A stretch of 64,000 bases of DNA from Saccharopolyspora_C sp040643635 (GCF_040643635.1 NZ_JBEYUS010000009.1:79568-143567); one strand, 5' to 3'. Shown: positions 24,401 to 39,400, counted from the first letter of the stretch. A program made the numbers and translations. Notes: generated from the sequence alone by a model not told the origin.

Positions 24401-27400
24401 CGGCACGGCCGACTTCGGCGCCCCGCGACCCGGCGACTCCACCCGCCTGCGCGGCGACCGCGCGCTGTTCGACCGCGCCCGCGAGCTCGTGCACCGGCAC
24501 CCGGAGTGGGCGGGCAAGGCGGACGAGATCGGCTCGGGGCTGCGCGGCACCCTGCGCGGGCTGGTCGCCACCGCTTCGCTGAGCCGCCGCGACGTCGACC
24601 TGCTCTCCGGCGGCACCCTCGTCGAGCAGCTGCGCACCGTCGACTCCGCCGGGCAGGACCGCACCGCCACCGTCGAGCTGAAGGCCCGCCGCGGTGCGAG
24701 CCGCGAGCACCTCGCCGACGACGGCTTCGACGGCAAGGTCGCGACCAAGGCCGGGCGCAAGGACGGCCACTCCACCGAGCGCACCGTCCAGCAGCCGGTG
24801 GACCTCGGCGGCCGCGTCCGGCTCACCCAGAACATCTGGGGCGACGACGCGGGCGACCGGATCGACCTGCGCGGCGCGGTGCAGGGCAAGCTCACCTCGC
24901 ACGAGGGGCACGGCACCACCCGCGGCGACGACCTGCGCACCGAACTGGCCTGGGAGCGCAAGGGGCCGATGCACGTCGGCACCGCCGACCTCACCTACGA
25001 CCTGCGGATCCGCTTCGACGACGGCACCGTCGAGGACACCTCGGTGCACGTGCCCGCCGGTGCCACCGCCTGGCGCGGGGAGAGCCCGGACGGCACCGCG
25101 CCCGAGTTCACCGGCGGCGACCCGTTCCCGCCGCAGCGCGTCCTCGGCGCCGCCGAGACCCGCTACCCGAACGTCGACGGCGTCGCCGCCGCGCTCCGCG
25201 AGATGCTGCCGGAAGGCGTGCTGCCGCCCGAGGACGCGGAGGGCCGGACGGCCGAAGCGCACGCCACCGAGAACGCCGCCGTCCTCGCCGACGCCGTCTC
25301 CGAGAGCGGCTTCAGCAGCCGGTCCGCCGCGCTCAACGGCCCCGGCACCTCCTTCCTGCTCACCCGCGCCCGGTACGCCGCCACCGGCACCCCGGACGAC
25401 CTGGTGGGCGTGCTGGTGGAGACCGTGCCGCGCGCCGGATCCGGCTACGGCACCTTCGCGTCGACGCCGCCGTCCTCGCCGACGACGCCGATCACGCCGG
25501 CCACCGCGACGACGGTGCCGGACGCCGCGCTCGGCGGTGACCTCACCGGCAGCACCGGCGTGCAGCACGAGACCAGCGCCAAGACCGGCCGGACCCTCGG
25601 CGTCGGCGGCGGCGTGCGCGGGCGGGTCCCGGCGCTCGGCCGGTTCGGCGGGCTCGACCTGAACCTGCAGCGCAACGACAAGTCGGACACCGAGCAGGTC
25701 ACCCTCACCACCGCGAGCGGGCTGGGCCGCGGACGGGGCTGGAAGTCCGGCGACGTCGTCGCGCACCCGGAGCTCGTCGACTACCGGGTGACCGTGTTCG
25801 GCGCCGAAGGCGTGCTCGCCGAGCGGATGGTCGAAGGCGGGCAGGCCACGACCTACGCGGGCGGGCTGCTCGACCCCGCCGCGCGCACCGGCGATGTCGG
25901 CCTCGCCGCCCACTACCAGCGGGTCGAGCACGACGCGCCGCGCAGGCCGGAGGGCTGGGAGCCCGCCGAGCTGCCCGAGCACTTCGTGGTGCACGGACTC
26001 GACCTGCCCGAGGTCAACGGGCACCGGATCACCGAGGACGTGTTCGGCGGCTTCGGCGACAACAAGGTCATCGCCGCGCACCAGGTGCACTCCTTCGTCT
26101 CGCCGGAGGAGGTCGCGGTCAACTTCGACGCCGTGGCCACCGGCGCGTACGAGGGTTCGGTGCACCGCTACGAGAAGGGCGTGCTGCGCCCCTCCGAGCA
26201 GCGCATCGGCGACGTCAAGCTGCACGCCGCGCTCAGCAACGCGCGGCTCAACGGCCCGCCGCAGCAGGTCGAGCTCACCTTCACCCGCAAGGTCACCGGC
26301 AGCACCGGGCACGGCGCCGAGACCTTCACCGGCGGCGGCTGGACCGGCCGCGCGCGCCTCGGCAACCCCGGCTCCGGCGACTCCTCGACCGCGACGCCGG
26401 TCGTCAGCCTCGGCCAGGCCGACTCCGGCTCGCACGGGCGGTCCGAGGCCCGGGAGTTCGAGCGCACCACCACGACCACCTACAAGGGCCCGGCCTACCT
26501 GGTCAGCTACGACACCAGCACGCTGCTCAGCGGTGGCGAGCCGGACCGGCCGGACGCGGCCGTGCACCTGGAGGCGCACAAGACGGGCTCGGTGCAGCTG
26601 TGGGTGCCCGCCTCCGAGATCGGCAGGCTCGGCCTCGGCCCGATGCCGGAACCGGCCGACGGCGCCGGGTACACCGCTCCCGGCATCGACGCCGACGGCC
26701 ACACCACCGCCACCGTCCGCCCCGAGGTCACCGCGCACCTGCTGAGCGGCATCAAGGACGTGCTCGCCGCGGTGCCGCAGCAGGACGTGCCGCGCAGCGC
26801 GATGCGGCAGTTCGGCGACTACCTCACCTCGCTGGCCCTCGGCGACGCCGAGCGCCGCGCCGGGCAGGACGTGTACCGGCAGAGCGCCCGCGACGTCACC
26901 CCCGGCGGCCTGCAGGCGCTGCTGGCCGACCTGCGCGGCCCCGGCAAGCACTGGACCGCCTCGGTCCCCGGTCCGCTCGGCACCGTCGACGTCTCGCTGA
27001 CGCTGAAGGGCGAGCAGGGCCCCGGGAGGTTCGACGGCGTCGAATCCGGGTGGAGCGAGAAGCACGAGACGAAGACGACCTCCTCGGTCACCGAGACCGG
27101 CAAGACCGGGCACCAGCGCAAGGCGCAGCCGATGGTGCTGCTGCGCGGCGGCGGCGAGGAACTGCACCGCCGCGGCGCGCTGCTCGGCCAGGTCGGGCTG
27201 ACCTCGAAGGACAGCGACAAGCACGTCGAGACGCACAGCACCGACAACACTCGGACCTACTCCACCAAGAGCGACTTCGCGACCTTCGGCCACGACCTGG
27301 ACCTGCGGCTGGAGGTGCGCAAGACCGCGCACGCCAACCGGACCCCGAACACCCTCACCGGCGGGTTCGCGGACCGGAGCAGCCCGGCGAGCACCGGCGA

Positions 27401-30400
27401 GACGCTGGCGCTGCCGACGCTGCGCGACGCGGTCCGCACCCGCGTCCCGGTGGGCGAGCTCGGCCTCGGCGAGCACCAGCCGCAGCGGATCGACGAGCTC
27501 CCCGAGGTCAGCCACGTCGTCGCCAACTCCGACGACGTGCACCGCGTCGTGCAGGACCTGCTGGACGGCACCCCGGGTGCCGACCCCGACGCGGCACCGC
27601 CGGTGCCGGAGCGCGCCACCTGGACCCGGCACGGGCTGCTCACCGGCACCACGACCAGCGCGCTGTCGTCGCACCTGCCCGCGGCGATGCGCGCCGACGG
27701 CTACCGCATCGGCGGTCTCGACCACGACGGCCACGCCGCCGACAGCACCCCGCACCCGCTGGAATCGGTGCTGATCACCGCGGAGCTGGACGACGCGCAC
27801 GTGGTGCCGACCGGGGACGACGCCGGGCTCACCACGAAGGACTCCGAGACCACCGCGATCAAGGAGCAGCACAAGGAGGGGCCGGGCCTCGGCTTCACCG
27901 GTCGCGTCGCGCTGGACGCGCTGGCCGACCCGCGGCAGGCCGTGGACGCGACCGGCGCGAACTACCGCCAGTCGCCGCAGGCCTCGCTGCCCGGCCCGAG
28001 CTACTCGTGGCAGCGCACCTCGGCCGCCGAGGGCAAGTTCAAGGACGCCCAGTCCGAGCAGCGCTCCGCGGGCGAGACCTACCTGGTCAACGCGATGGCG
28101 AACTGGACCATCACGCCGGAGCACCGGGCGGGCGCCCCCGAGTCCTGGAGCGAGCCGCGGCAGGCCCGCGACCGCGTCTACGTGCACACCGACCGGGCCG
28201 GTCTGATCATGATGGGCCTGACCCCGCCGGAGCCGCTCTCGGTCCCGGAGATCCGGGAACCCGCCGACCAGGCCGAGACCACCGCGGACGGCGCGAACGG
28301 GCAGCGCAGCTCGAACCCGAGCCCCAGCCCGGAGCCGGCGCCGCCGACCCCGGACGCGATCCCCACGCCGGACCCGATGCCGTCCCCGATGTCGGAGCGG
28401 GACGCCGCCCCGGCCGAGCCCGCGGAACCGCGGACCGCGCTGGACGACTTCCTCTTCCCGGTGGAGCCCGAACCGGTCCCGGCGGAGCCCGAACCGGCTG
28501 CTGCGGGCACCCGCCCGGAGTCCGATGTGGACGGAACGGCTCCGGTCGAGGACGGCGCGGCGGCGCGTGACGAGTCCGATGTGGACTCCGAGTCGCGGGC
28601 CGACTCCGACTCGGATTCGGACTCCGTCGCCGACTCCGACGCGAGCACCGGTTACCGGTCCGACGCCGACGACGACGCCCGGACCGACATCACCGAACCC
28701 GACGAGGGCCCCGACCCGCAGGGCAAGGCGCGGGAGCAGGACCTCGACCAGCAGGGCGAGGTGCGCGAGCAGGCGGAGCAGGACCCCGACCCGCAGGGGG
28801 AGGTGCGCGAGCAGGCGCAGCGGGCGCACGACGCGCTGGGCAAGATGACCGAGCAGGCCTTCGAGTCCCTGTTCATCGAGGCCCGCCGCATCGTGCAGCC
28901 GCTGCACCAGGTCCCGGTCGCGCTGGACTCCCCGAAGGCCCCCGTGGCGCGGATGCGCGAGCTGATGGACGAGGTCACCACCATCGTCGCCCGCGACCTG
29001 CACGAGAAGGGGCCGGAGGCGGCGACCGCGCGGGCCCGCGAGCTCGCCGACCAGCTCGGCACCCACCGCACCGAAGGCCTCATCGGCGGCGGCCGGTTCG
29101 GCGCGGGCCCGACCGAGGCACTGCCCTCCGCGCTGCCGGAGCACTCCGAGGCCGGACCGTCCGGCACCGCCCGCGACCGCTCCGTCGACACCCGGACCAG
29201 CGCGCTGCCGGACCCGGAACCGGAGCGCCCCGCATCGCGGGCCGAGGAGAGCTCGACCCGCGGTGCGGAGGAGCGCGGGCGCACCGGACAGGAGTCCCGC
29301 CGCACCGAGGACGCCGCGGACCGCACCGGAGAGGGCTCGGACCGCGCCGGGCAGGACGAGAGCACCGTCCGCGACGAGAGCACCCGCGACGAGAACTCCG
29401 GGCAGCGCGATGCCGAGCAGGAGCGCACCGGCCGCGACGAGGACGCCGTCCGCGACGAGGGCGCGCGCACCGACGACGCGACCACCCGCGGTGAGGACGC
29501 CACCCGCGGCGAGGACACCGCCCGCGGCGAGGACACCGCCCGCACCGAGGACGACCCGGCGTCCCGCACCGAGGACGACCCGGCGTCCCGCACCGACGAG
29601 GACCCGGCCACCCGCACCGAGGACGACACCACCCGCCCCGACGAGTCCGCCCCGCCGCGCCGCCGCCGCTGGCTGGGCCTGCCGAGCTACCTGTCCCGCG
29701 GCCGCGGCCTCGGCGCGGGCGTGCAGCTCAGCCGCACCGAAGGCGCCGACCAGGTCGTCGCCGCGGTGACCGGTTCGCTCGACGGCAAGGCGAAGCAGCG
29801 CGAGATCGACGCGCTGAACCACGCGGTGCGCAACGAGTTCGGTTCCTTCCTCGGCGACGGCCGGGTCGTGACCATCGGCGACGAGCGGTTCCGCATCAGC
29901 TCCGACCTGGACTGGTCGGGCCGCACCCCGTCGGAGGCTCCGGCGAGCTCGAACGCGGCGTCCACCGGCGGTTCCACCGGTTCGAAGGCGGCCACCAGCA
30001 CCGGCCGCACCCCGATGTCGCGCTGGTTCTTCTTCGTGCCGACGGTCCCGGGCATGTTCGTCATCGGTGCGGTGAGCGTGCCGACCGACGTCGGCTTCTC
30101 CCGGTCGAACTCGCGGGAGAACTCGCAGAGCACCCGGCTGACGGTGGCGCTGCCGGAGACGGTCGCCGACGGCGCGTCCGGCTACCGCGGCATGACGGCG
30201 CAGCGGGTGCCCGCCTCGTTCACGATCACCCGCCTCGACGCGGCGGGCGACCCGATCGGCCCGACCACGTTCGTCGGCAGGCGCCCGGGCATGGACCCGG
30301 TGGCCGTGGAGCTGAGCGTCCCGGTCGGCCTCGGCGGCGAGGGCCGCGAGGTGGCGGTGCCCGCGGCGCTGCCACCGTCGGTGGTGGAGAACGCCGACGT

Positions 30401-33400
30401 CCGCGGCAGCGCCCGCGGCCGCTACCAGGGCAAGTCGCTGCCGCGGCGGTTCGGCCGCCAGGACGGGATCGTCGAGCAGGTCGCCGCGCACCTCGGCAAG
30501 CTGAGCAAGGACGGGCAGAACACGCTGCGCTCCTTCCTCAGCTCGGCGAACGTGAAGCAGCGACTGCCGGAGATGGCCGTGACCCCGGAGCAGGCGGCGA
30601 AGGGCCACGGCTGGATCCAGTCCGACGCGCTGCTGCCCGGCGGCAACCCGCTGAAGCGGCTGCTGCCCGGTCACACCCGCGCGGTGCAGATGCGGGTGGT
30701 CGCCCGCAAGGTCGCCTACGAGCAGACCATCGAGGGCGCGCACTACGCGGAGGTCCGCACCGAGGGCTCCAGCACCAGCAGCACCAACACCACCGCCCGC
30801 GACGGCGGCGGCTCGCTCACCGCGGGCCCGGGCTACGACGTGGGCGTGGTGTCGGTCGCGGCGGGCGTCAACGTGGCGCTCGGCGGCGGGCACGGCCGCG
30901 GCCAGGAGTACGGCCGCAGCACCGGATCCGAGCAGGGCACCTCGCACACCGGCGACGTGGTGCGCTACCGCACCGTCTACGACCTGCAGGTCCGCAAGCC
31001 CGGCGACTCGCCGATCACGTTCGCCGAGGCGGTGGACGCCCACCAGCTGGCGCGACCGGAGGACGCGGGCGCGGCGGGCATCACCGCGGACGGCACCACC
31101 ACCGCACCGGTCGGCAGGCAGGAGGTCGCCGACGCGGCCGCCTCCGCCGCGCTGGACCACAACGCGGCGAGCGAACTGCTCAGCAAGGTCATGCGCGATT
31201 CGGCGGCGGAACTGCCCGGCCACCACCGGTGGAAGTGGCGGGACACGTCCTTCGTCACCGAGTTCGACGACCCGAAGCTGGCGCACGGCATCAGCGGCAA
31301 GGGCGAGCGGCAGCTGGCCCGCGGCGAGCAGATCCACGAGGCCGTCTCGCCGGAGCAGCTGGTGCGCCGGGCACCGGACATGGTCGCCGACCGGCCGCTG
31401 CACCTGGACCTGCAGCCGGAACCGGGCCGCGGCAACGACTACCGCGCCTCGTTCCAGGTGAAGGCGGAGCTGCAGGGCGAACTGCGCCCGCTCGGGCCCG
31501 CCGAGGGCACGCCGAGCTCGGCGGCGCTCACCGAGTCCGAGTCCGGTTCGCACGCCAAGTCGCGCAGCTGGTCCCTCGGCGGCGGCATCGTCGCCCGGCT
31601 GTACACGGCGCTGCACGGCACGGGGATGATCACCACCCAGCACAAGGGCGGCTACTCCCGCACCACGGGCACCGAGGTGGGGCAGCGCGCCGGCGGGTCC
31701 ACCGGCGGCGTCCGCGGCGGCACCCTCGACGGGTCCGGCAACGTGCGGCCGGAGCCGATGCAGCGCTACGCGGCGACGGTGAAGCTGACCACCACCGGGC
31801 AGCACTGGTCGCGGGCGAACGAGCTGGTCCGCGGCGTGACCTTCGGTTCCCGCGGCCTGGACACCCCCGAGCTGCACGACCTGCGGATCGTCGACGAGTC
31901 GGCGGCCGCCGAGGGCCGCGAGCCCGGCACCGTCACGGTCGACGTGGTGGTGGAGCTGCCCGCCTCGCACGGCCCGCTGCGGGTGGAGGTCGCCCCGGAG
32001 AACCGGACCGAGCTGCCCGACGTCTCGCTCAACCGCAGCGCGGAGCTGCGCCGCGGCGCCTCCCGCAAGCTGGACGGGTTGCAGGTCGTGGCCTTCCACG
32101 GGCTGGAGCACGTGCGCGACTCGGTGCGGTCGATGCTGGCGAAGGCGTCGAACGACCCGATCTGGCACTTCGCCGACGGCGACAACTCGGGCCTGATCGA
32201 CCAGGCGATCTCGGTGGAGGCGCTGCGCGGCGACCCGCGCGCGTTCAGCAGGCGCACCAAGCTCAACGGGTTCCGCTGGCACCGCAGGCGCGCCGACGTC
32301 GAGGCCGCCGCGGCCGTGTCCTACATGCTGCGCGACCCCGAGGTCGTGGAAACCCAGTGGCAGCAGCCGAAGCAGTCCACGACGGGGGCGACCTCCTCCG
32401 GTCAGGACGTCACCGGCACCTGGTCCGGCGCCAACGCGGTCGAACCCGCGATGATCATGTTCAGCGAGACCTCGAACCACACGCCGGGCACGGCCGCGCA
32501 CGGCGTCGGCCTGTTCATGCACGAGCTGAGCCTGTGGATGGGCAGCTTCAGCAAGAAGGCCGGCCACCGCACCGAGGTCTCCGCGGAGCGCGCGCTGGCG
32601 CAGGAACCGCGCCGGATGCACCTGATCAACGCGAAGGTGGAGACCACCGTCGCCGCCGAGGCCATCCGCCGCGGCAACCTGGACCGCTGGCGCCTCCGGA
32701 AGCCGAAGCCGACGGGCACGGCCGCCGAGCGCTTCGAACTGCCCGGCGCGGTGCGGGTGCTGGTCACCGACGAGCAGCTGCACGAGATCCGGATCAAGCA
32801 GGCCGAGGAGGACGCGCGCCGCGCCGCCGAGCAGGCCGAGCAGGACCCGCCGGAGCTCCCGCCGCCGGACCGCTCCTCCGAGCCGGGCCGCACCAGCGCG
32901 GTGCCGGACGGCGTCCGGCTCGGCGCGCCGCGCTGGGCGGGCGGCGTCACCGAGGCGATCGACCTCAGCGACCGCATCCAGCCGCTGTACGAGCAGCTGG
33001 TGCGCACCGTCGGCCAGGAGAACGCGGACCGGCTGCTGCCGTCGTCCTCGGTGGAGACGCCGCACGACAACCACCGCGAGGTGGAGCGGTCGCTGTCGCA
33101 GCTGCAGGCCTCGCTGGAGGACCTGGCCAACGGCGGCGCGACCTCGTTGATCCGCCAGGAGTTCCGGGTCAGCGGCGAGACCTTCGAGCTGCGGGTGGAC
33201 GCCTCGCTGGTCGGCGAACCGGAGCTGACCGGCATCAAGCACGGCGAGCTGTCCAAGGCCACCTCGTCCTCGTTCACCACCAGCGTCGCCCGCAAGTTCA
33301 GCCGGGTCCTCGTCGAGGCCATGACGATGATGGCGCCGGCGGGCATGTTCCAGAACGAGTCGGCGCTGCACTCGGCCGAGGCGGACCCGAACGCCAAGCA

Positions 33401-36400
33401 CGGCGCGCCGTACGGCAACTTCGGCTTCGGCGGCATCCACGTCCTGGAGTGGCTCAAGCAGACCCGCGAGTCCAAGCAGGACGAGGCCACCCAGCACCAG
33501 CACACCGAGTCGGTGCGCGGCGCGCTCGCCGAGCACCGGGCCGAGGTGCTGTTCGACGTCCGCATCGAGCGGCACGGCGAGCGCGTCGCGGCCGCCCCGG
33601 ACACCCGCACCGTCACCACGCACAGCGCCGTCGAGGACGCCCGGGTCGCCCCCGAGGGCGGCTCCCGGAAGCCGGTGGTCACCGCGCGCACCGCCGCCGA
33701 CGCCACCCCGGAGGCGCTGTCCGAGTGGCGCGGCTCCGGGCACCCGGAGGCGCTGCCCACCGATCCCGCGCAGTACCGCGTGATCGACTTCGACGGCGAC
33801 ACCGCGGGCCTGGTCGGCGCCGCCGAGCAGGCGCTGGAAGGCGCCCGCGTCGACGTGGACCCGCACCTCCGGACGCTGCTGCGCGCCGAGCTCACCCCGA
33901 GCAGGCTCGCCGCGCTGCTGGACGCGCACCGGGACTCCGCGGAGGGCGTGCCGCTGGACCTGCCCCCGGACCTGGGCGTGAAGCTGACCGTCCACCCGAA
34001 GGTGCCGGGCGACGGCGAGCTGGTCGGCGCCAGCGGACGCATCCAGCTGGGCGGCAGCACGACCTCCACCGGTTCCACGCACACCGAAGTGGCCACCGGC
34101 AACGGGAACATGATCGCGGCGGTGCCGATCGTGGCGGCCGGCGTGCCGCAGGCCCCGCACTCGGCGACCTACGCCGACGGCCGCACCCCGTTCGGCGCCA
34201 CCGGCGACTGGGCGCTGGCGATGGAGCCGCTGGGCGCCGCCGGTGCGGAGCACGAGCAGCAGGGCGCCGGGTCGACCGGTGGCGGCGAGCTGCCCGCGCC
34301 CGGGCCGCGCCCCGAGCAGAGCTCGATCACCAGCGCGTGGGCGCACGGCGCCGAGTTCCGCATCGTCGCCGAACCGACCGGCACGCTCACCACCAAGCGC
34401 ACCGCCGTCGTCGACGCCGAGTTCGCCCCGGGGAACGGCTACGTGCTGCGCCGCGCGGACCGCGGCGACCTGCTGCCCGAGTCGCTGGTGCGCGCCACCG
34501 AGGACTTCGCCGCCCGCGACCGCGAGTGGTCCGAGGCCCGCGCCGCCCGCCGCGCCGCCGACCCGTTCGGGCCGGACGTGGACGGGGAACTGGTCGCCCG
34601 CCCCGACGAGGAGTTCGCGTTCCGCGCCGCCACCGAGGCCGAGCAGGCCGCGGAAACCGCCTGGTGGCAGGCGAAGCAGCACTACGACGCCGAGCTGGCC
34701 GCCGCTCGCCGCGACCCCGGCCTCAGCGGCACCACCCCGGACCAGCGGCTGGAACTGCCCCGCGACGGCGGGCAGTTGCCGCCCGCGGAGCGCGCGAAGC
34801 TGTACTCGCTGGCCAGGGAGGTCGTGCGGGCGCACGACGAGGGCACCCCGGTGGTCGCCCGCTACCGGGTGACCGGCGAGGTCGGCATCCGCTCCGCGCA
34901 GGACTTCTCCGCGATGATGTCCGAAGTGGACCGTTCGCTGCGGCTGGCGCAGTACGGCCTGCCGGACGCGGAGCGGCTGCGCCGGACCGCGCTCGGCATG
35001 GGCGGCACCCCGCACTTCGTGGACGGCGAGGGCCCGACCCGGGTCGAGGTCTGGCTCGAACCGGCCCCGGTGGCCCGCCGCGCGGACGGCGACGCCGAGC
35101 CGGTCGGCGTGCCGCGCGTGGAGGTCGAGGACACCGACGGCTCGCAGAACGGCGAGACCTCGCAGCGCGGTGGGACTTCGCGGGACGGCGAGGACGGCCG
35201 CGACGACGCGACCCCCCGGAACAGCGGGGAGAGCCGGGACGGCGGGGAGAACCGGGACGGCGAGAGCTCCCGGGACGAGCAGGCCTCCCGCGACGGCTCG
35301 CGCACCGAGGACGAACCGCGGGGCCGCGAACGCGAGCGGCTCGCACCGCCGGAGCGCTCCCGCTCGATGGTCCCGCGGAGCATCAGCCAGGACTGGTCCC
35401 GCCCGTCGCACCCGACGCCCGACCTGACCGACGACGCGATCGAGCACACCTACGGCATCACCACCGAGAACCAGCGCCTGTTCCAGGAGTTCGTCGAGGA
35501 GCACCAGCTGGTCGTCGACGTGCGCCCGACGAACCCGGACTCGGTGCGGCTGCTCAAGGAGGGCGCGTACCCGAAGCCGCTGGAGATCAAGGCGAAGACG
35601 ATCAACCGGCTGGACGTGCGGCTCGGCGCGCCGGAGCACGGCCTGGGCGCGGTCGGCTTCTTCGAGCCGACGCTGCCGGAGGACGTCACCGAGGCGGAGG
35701 CCCCCGGCCTGCGGGAGCGCGCGAAGCAGCGCCTCACCGAGTACCGCGAGCTGTTCGGCACCATGAAGGACCTCGCGAAGCAGTACTGGGTCGAGGACGG
35801 CGTGGTGCGCACCAACTCGGGTCTCACCGAGGACGGCACCGCCCAGGACGTGCCGGTGGCGGGCGACCACGACGTGTTCAACATCCGCTCCGCCGAGGAC
35901 GGCCGGGTGCTGCCGGAAGGCCGCTACCACGAGATGGTGCGCGAGCTGATCGCCCGGAAGATGGGCGTGCAGCACGGGGCGCACCGCTACTGGAACCCGC
36001 GCCGCGCCACCTACGAAGCGACGATCTTCGACACGATCAACCGGGGCCACGACCCGGGCCACGAGCCGCTGATCCGGTTCGCCCCCGGCGAGCCGCCCAC
36101 CGAGGTGCACGCCGACCTGCCGGACATCCCGCAGGCGGGCGCCGACTTCGCCGCCGACATGGCCGCGCTCGCCGAGCGCTACCTGGGGCCGGAGCCGCAC
36201 CGCGCGCTCAGCACCGACCCGACGTCCCGGTGGCAGCAGTCGTACGAGCCGCAGCGGGAGCGCTACGACTCGCGGGTGCAGGCCGGGCTGGAAGCCGCCG
36301 CCGAGAACCTGTTCGACGAGAGCCGCGGCCGCACCCGCGACGGCGGTGGCGCGGAGTCTCGGGACGTCTCGCCGTTCACCCGCCTCGAAGGCGACCCGCC

Positions 36401-39400
36401 GCCGAGCACCGAACCGCGCACCGAACCGGCGCGCACCCCGGCGGAGGACGCCCAGCACGGCTACGACGCGGTCGTGCCGCCGGAGCTCGCGCTGCCCGAG
36501 CAGCAGGTGCGGGATCGGGCCGCCGAGCTCACCTCGTTCGGCGACCCCGCCGCGCTGGAGCGGCACGCCCTCAACGCGGGCACCCCGGACCTGCTGGCCA
36601 GGCTGGGCTCCCGGATCGACGCGCTGCCCGACGACGCCCGCCGCCAGGAGCTGCGCTCGCTGGTCGCGGACGCGGTGCTGGCCGCCACGGCCGTGCCGGT
36701 GCACACCACCGAGCTGTCCCGCAGCCGGACCGAGCGGGCACCGCTGCGCCCGATCACCCCGTCCCGGCTGGACCAGCTGCTCGTCGACGCCGAGCAGGCG
36801 CTGCGCGTCGGCCTCGACCCGCTGCGCACCGCGGGCCAGGAGCTCACCGAGATCGGTTACCGCGCCGACGAGCCGATGCCGGCGCGGCTGGCCCGGCTCG
36901 GGCTGCTGGCGCTGAACTCGCCCGCGCGGCAGGCGACGCTGGCCGAGCCGCTGTTCAGCGTGCTGCTGGCGAACCCGGAGGCGCTGCTGAACTCCTGGTT
37001 CGGCGCCACCGGCAACGAGCGGCAGCTGTTCCTGAACACCTGCCTGAGCGCGGCGGTCAACTCCGAGGTGCGGGCGTCGGTGCCGACGCTGGCCGGGCTG
37101 CTGCAGGTCGGCCGCGGGGTCGCCGACGCGACGCTGCACGACCTCGCGAAGGTGCACCCGGACCAGCGCTCCCGCTGGGAGAACCTGACCGGGCGCAGCT
37201 ACGAGGACATGGTCCGCAGCCGCGTCGACGAGTCGAAGGCGGCCTTCGCCGGGCTCCGGGCCGACGCCCTGCGGCTGGTCCGCGAAGACGGCGACCGCGC
37301 CGAGTGGGCCGAGCTGACCGACCGGTGGTCGCGCACCATGCAGAAGCTCTCCGGCGCCTCGCTGCGCGACACCCCGCCGGTGCTGACCCGGCAGCTGTTC
37401 CCCGGCCAGTGGGCGCTGAGCGGGGTGCTCGCCGCGCCGCTGGCCGTGGTGGACCGGCTCCGCCGCCGCCTCACCGGTGTCGACGCCGCCACCTACACGC
37501 AGGCGCTGCGGACCCAGTTCGCGCTGGAACCGGACGCCTCGCCGTTCGGCGGCCACGACGCGCACACCGCGGGTCGCGGGGGATCGGCACCGCTGGCCGG
37601 GCACCTGGCCACCGCCGAGGGCCGGGCCGACTTCTGGCAGCGGATCGCCGAGCGCCACGGCGCCGTCGTCTTCACCACCGGCCACGGGGTCTTCGTGCGC
37701 GCCGCCGAGCACGACGGTGCGCAGGTCTTCGTGATGCACGACCCGATGTTCAACGGCTCCACCCGGTTCGACGGGGAGGCGTTCGCCCGCTGGGCGGAGG
37801 ACAAGTGGGCGGAGGTCTCGCCGCGCCTGCTGCCGGACGAGGACGAGGGCACGTCCTCCGACGACGGCGGCCCGCCGCGCGACGACGACGAACCGGACCA
37901 GGGCTCCGACGGGGAACCGCCCGCCCGGGACCCGGAGGACGCCGAGGACGCCGACGGCCCGGCCGGGGAGGAGCGGGACGGCACCGACTCCGAGCCGGAC
38001 CGGTCCTCCGACCCGGAGCCGGAGGCCGCGCGCTCCGACCGGGACGGTGCCGAGTCGACCCGCACCGAACCGGGCGAGGAGTCGACCCGCAGCGACGTGG
38101 GCGACGAGTCCGCCCGCACCGAACGGGGCGACGAGTCCACCCGCAGCGACGCCGACCCCGCCGAGCCGGAAGGCCTCCGCGCGGAGTCGGAGACCTCGCG
38201 CACCGACGTGGCGAACTCCCGCCCGGACCAGGAGAACGCGCGCGTCGAACCCGAGAACTCGCGGACCGAGCCGGAGGGCGGGCGGACCGAGGACTCCGCG
38301 GAGATCGCGTCGGAGCACCCCCGGACCGAATCGGCGGACACCCGCACCGGCCGGGACACCACCCGCGAGCAGGACCGCGCCGGCGAACCCGCCCGCGAGA
38401 CCGCGGAACTCGCGGGGGAGACCGCGCGCGACACTCCGCGCACCGACCCGGCCGAGGCCGGTCTGCCCACCCCGCCCCCGCGGGCGCACCTGCGTGCCGC
38501 CGACTCCGATCCGACCCCGATCGGCGCGCTGCCGCGCGACCTCGACGGCACCGAGCGCGCGGGCACCCCGGGGCGCGAGCAGGCGAGCGACCGCACCGGC
38601 GACGCCGTGATCGACATCGACGGCACCGCGCCGCTGCAGGGCCCCCGCACCGAGCGCACCCAGCTGGTGGCGGACCTGGTGCGGCACAACGCGGTCATCG
38701 CCGACAAGATCGACGGCACCGCGGTGCGCCACGACGTGCGGGCCGAGCTGGAGGGCGCGGGCGTGCCCGCGGACCGGGTCGAGGCGCTGCTCGACGGCCT
38801 CTCCGACATCGCGCTCAAGGACGACTTCAAGACCCTCACCCACGAGGGCCTGCGGCTGCGGTCCGGCCACGGCGCGGCCGCCGTCGAGGTCCACGTGCGG
38901 CTCAGCACCGCCGACGACACCGCGCCGGACGCCACCGGCACGCCGACCGAGGGCAAGCAGGACTTCGCGCACGGCACCGACGTCGTCGCGGGCGGCGCCT
39001 ACGGCAAGACCACCGGCGCCAAGGCCTCCGCACCGCGCCGCGACGGCGGGTTCACCCACTTCCTGTCGCTGCCGCTGGGCACCCGGTTCCCGGTCCGCAC
39101 CATCGACCCGACGGTCGGTTTCCGCGGCGCCACCCCGACCTCGTCCTGGATGCACTCCGACACCACCGAGCTGGAGCACAGCGCCAGCTACACGCCGCCG
39201 AACACCTGGTCCGGCAGCACCCACGACCTCGTGCACGAGGTCGTGGTGCGGTACCCGGACGACACCTCGGTGCTCGCGGGCAGCCGGCCCGGTGGCGCGG
39301 AGCTGAGCATGCCGGAGATCTTCACCGAGCTGGACCCGGCGGCGGCCAAGGCGAACGGCGGCCCGCGCGCCACCTTCGTGCGCGGCGACCCGGCGCTGTT

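Noticed and set aside
28710..28830. CRISPR-like direct repeats
   Set aside because: The repeats are in-frame coding repeats without unique spacers of constant length.
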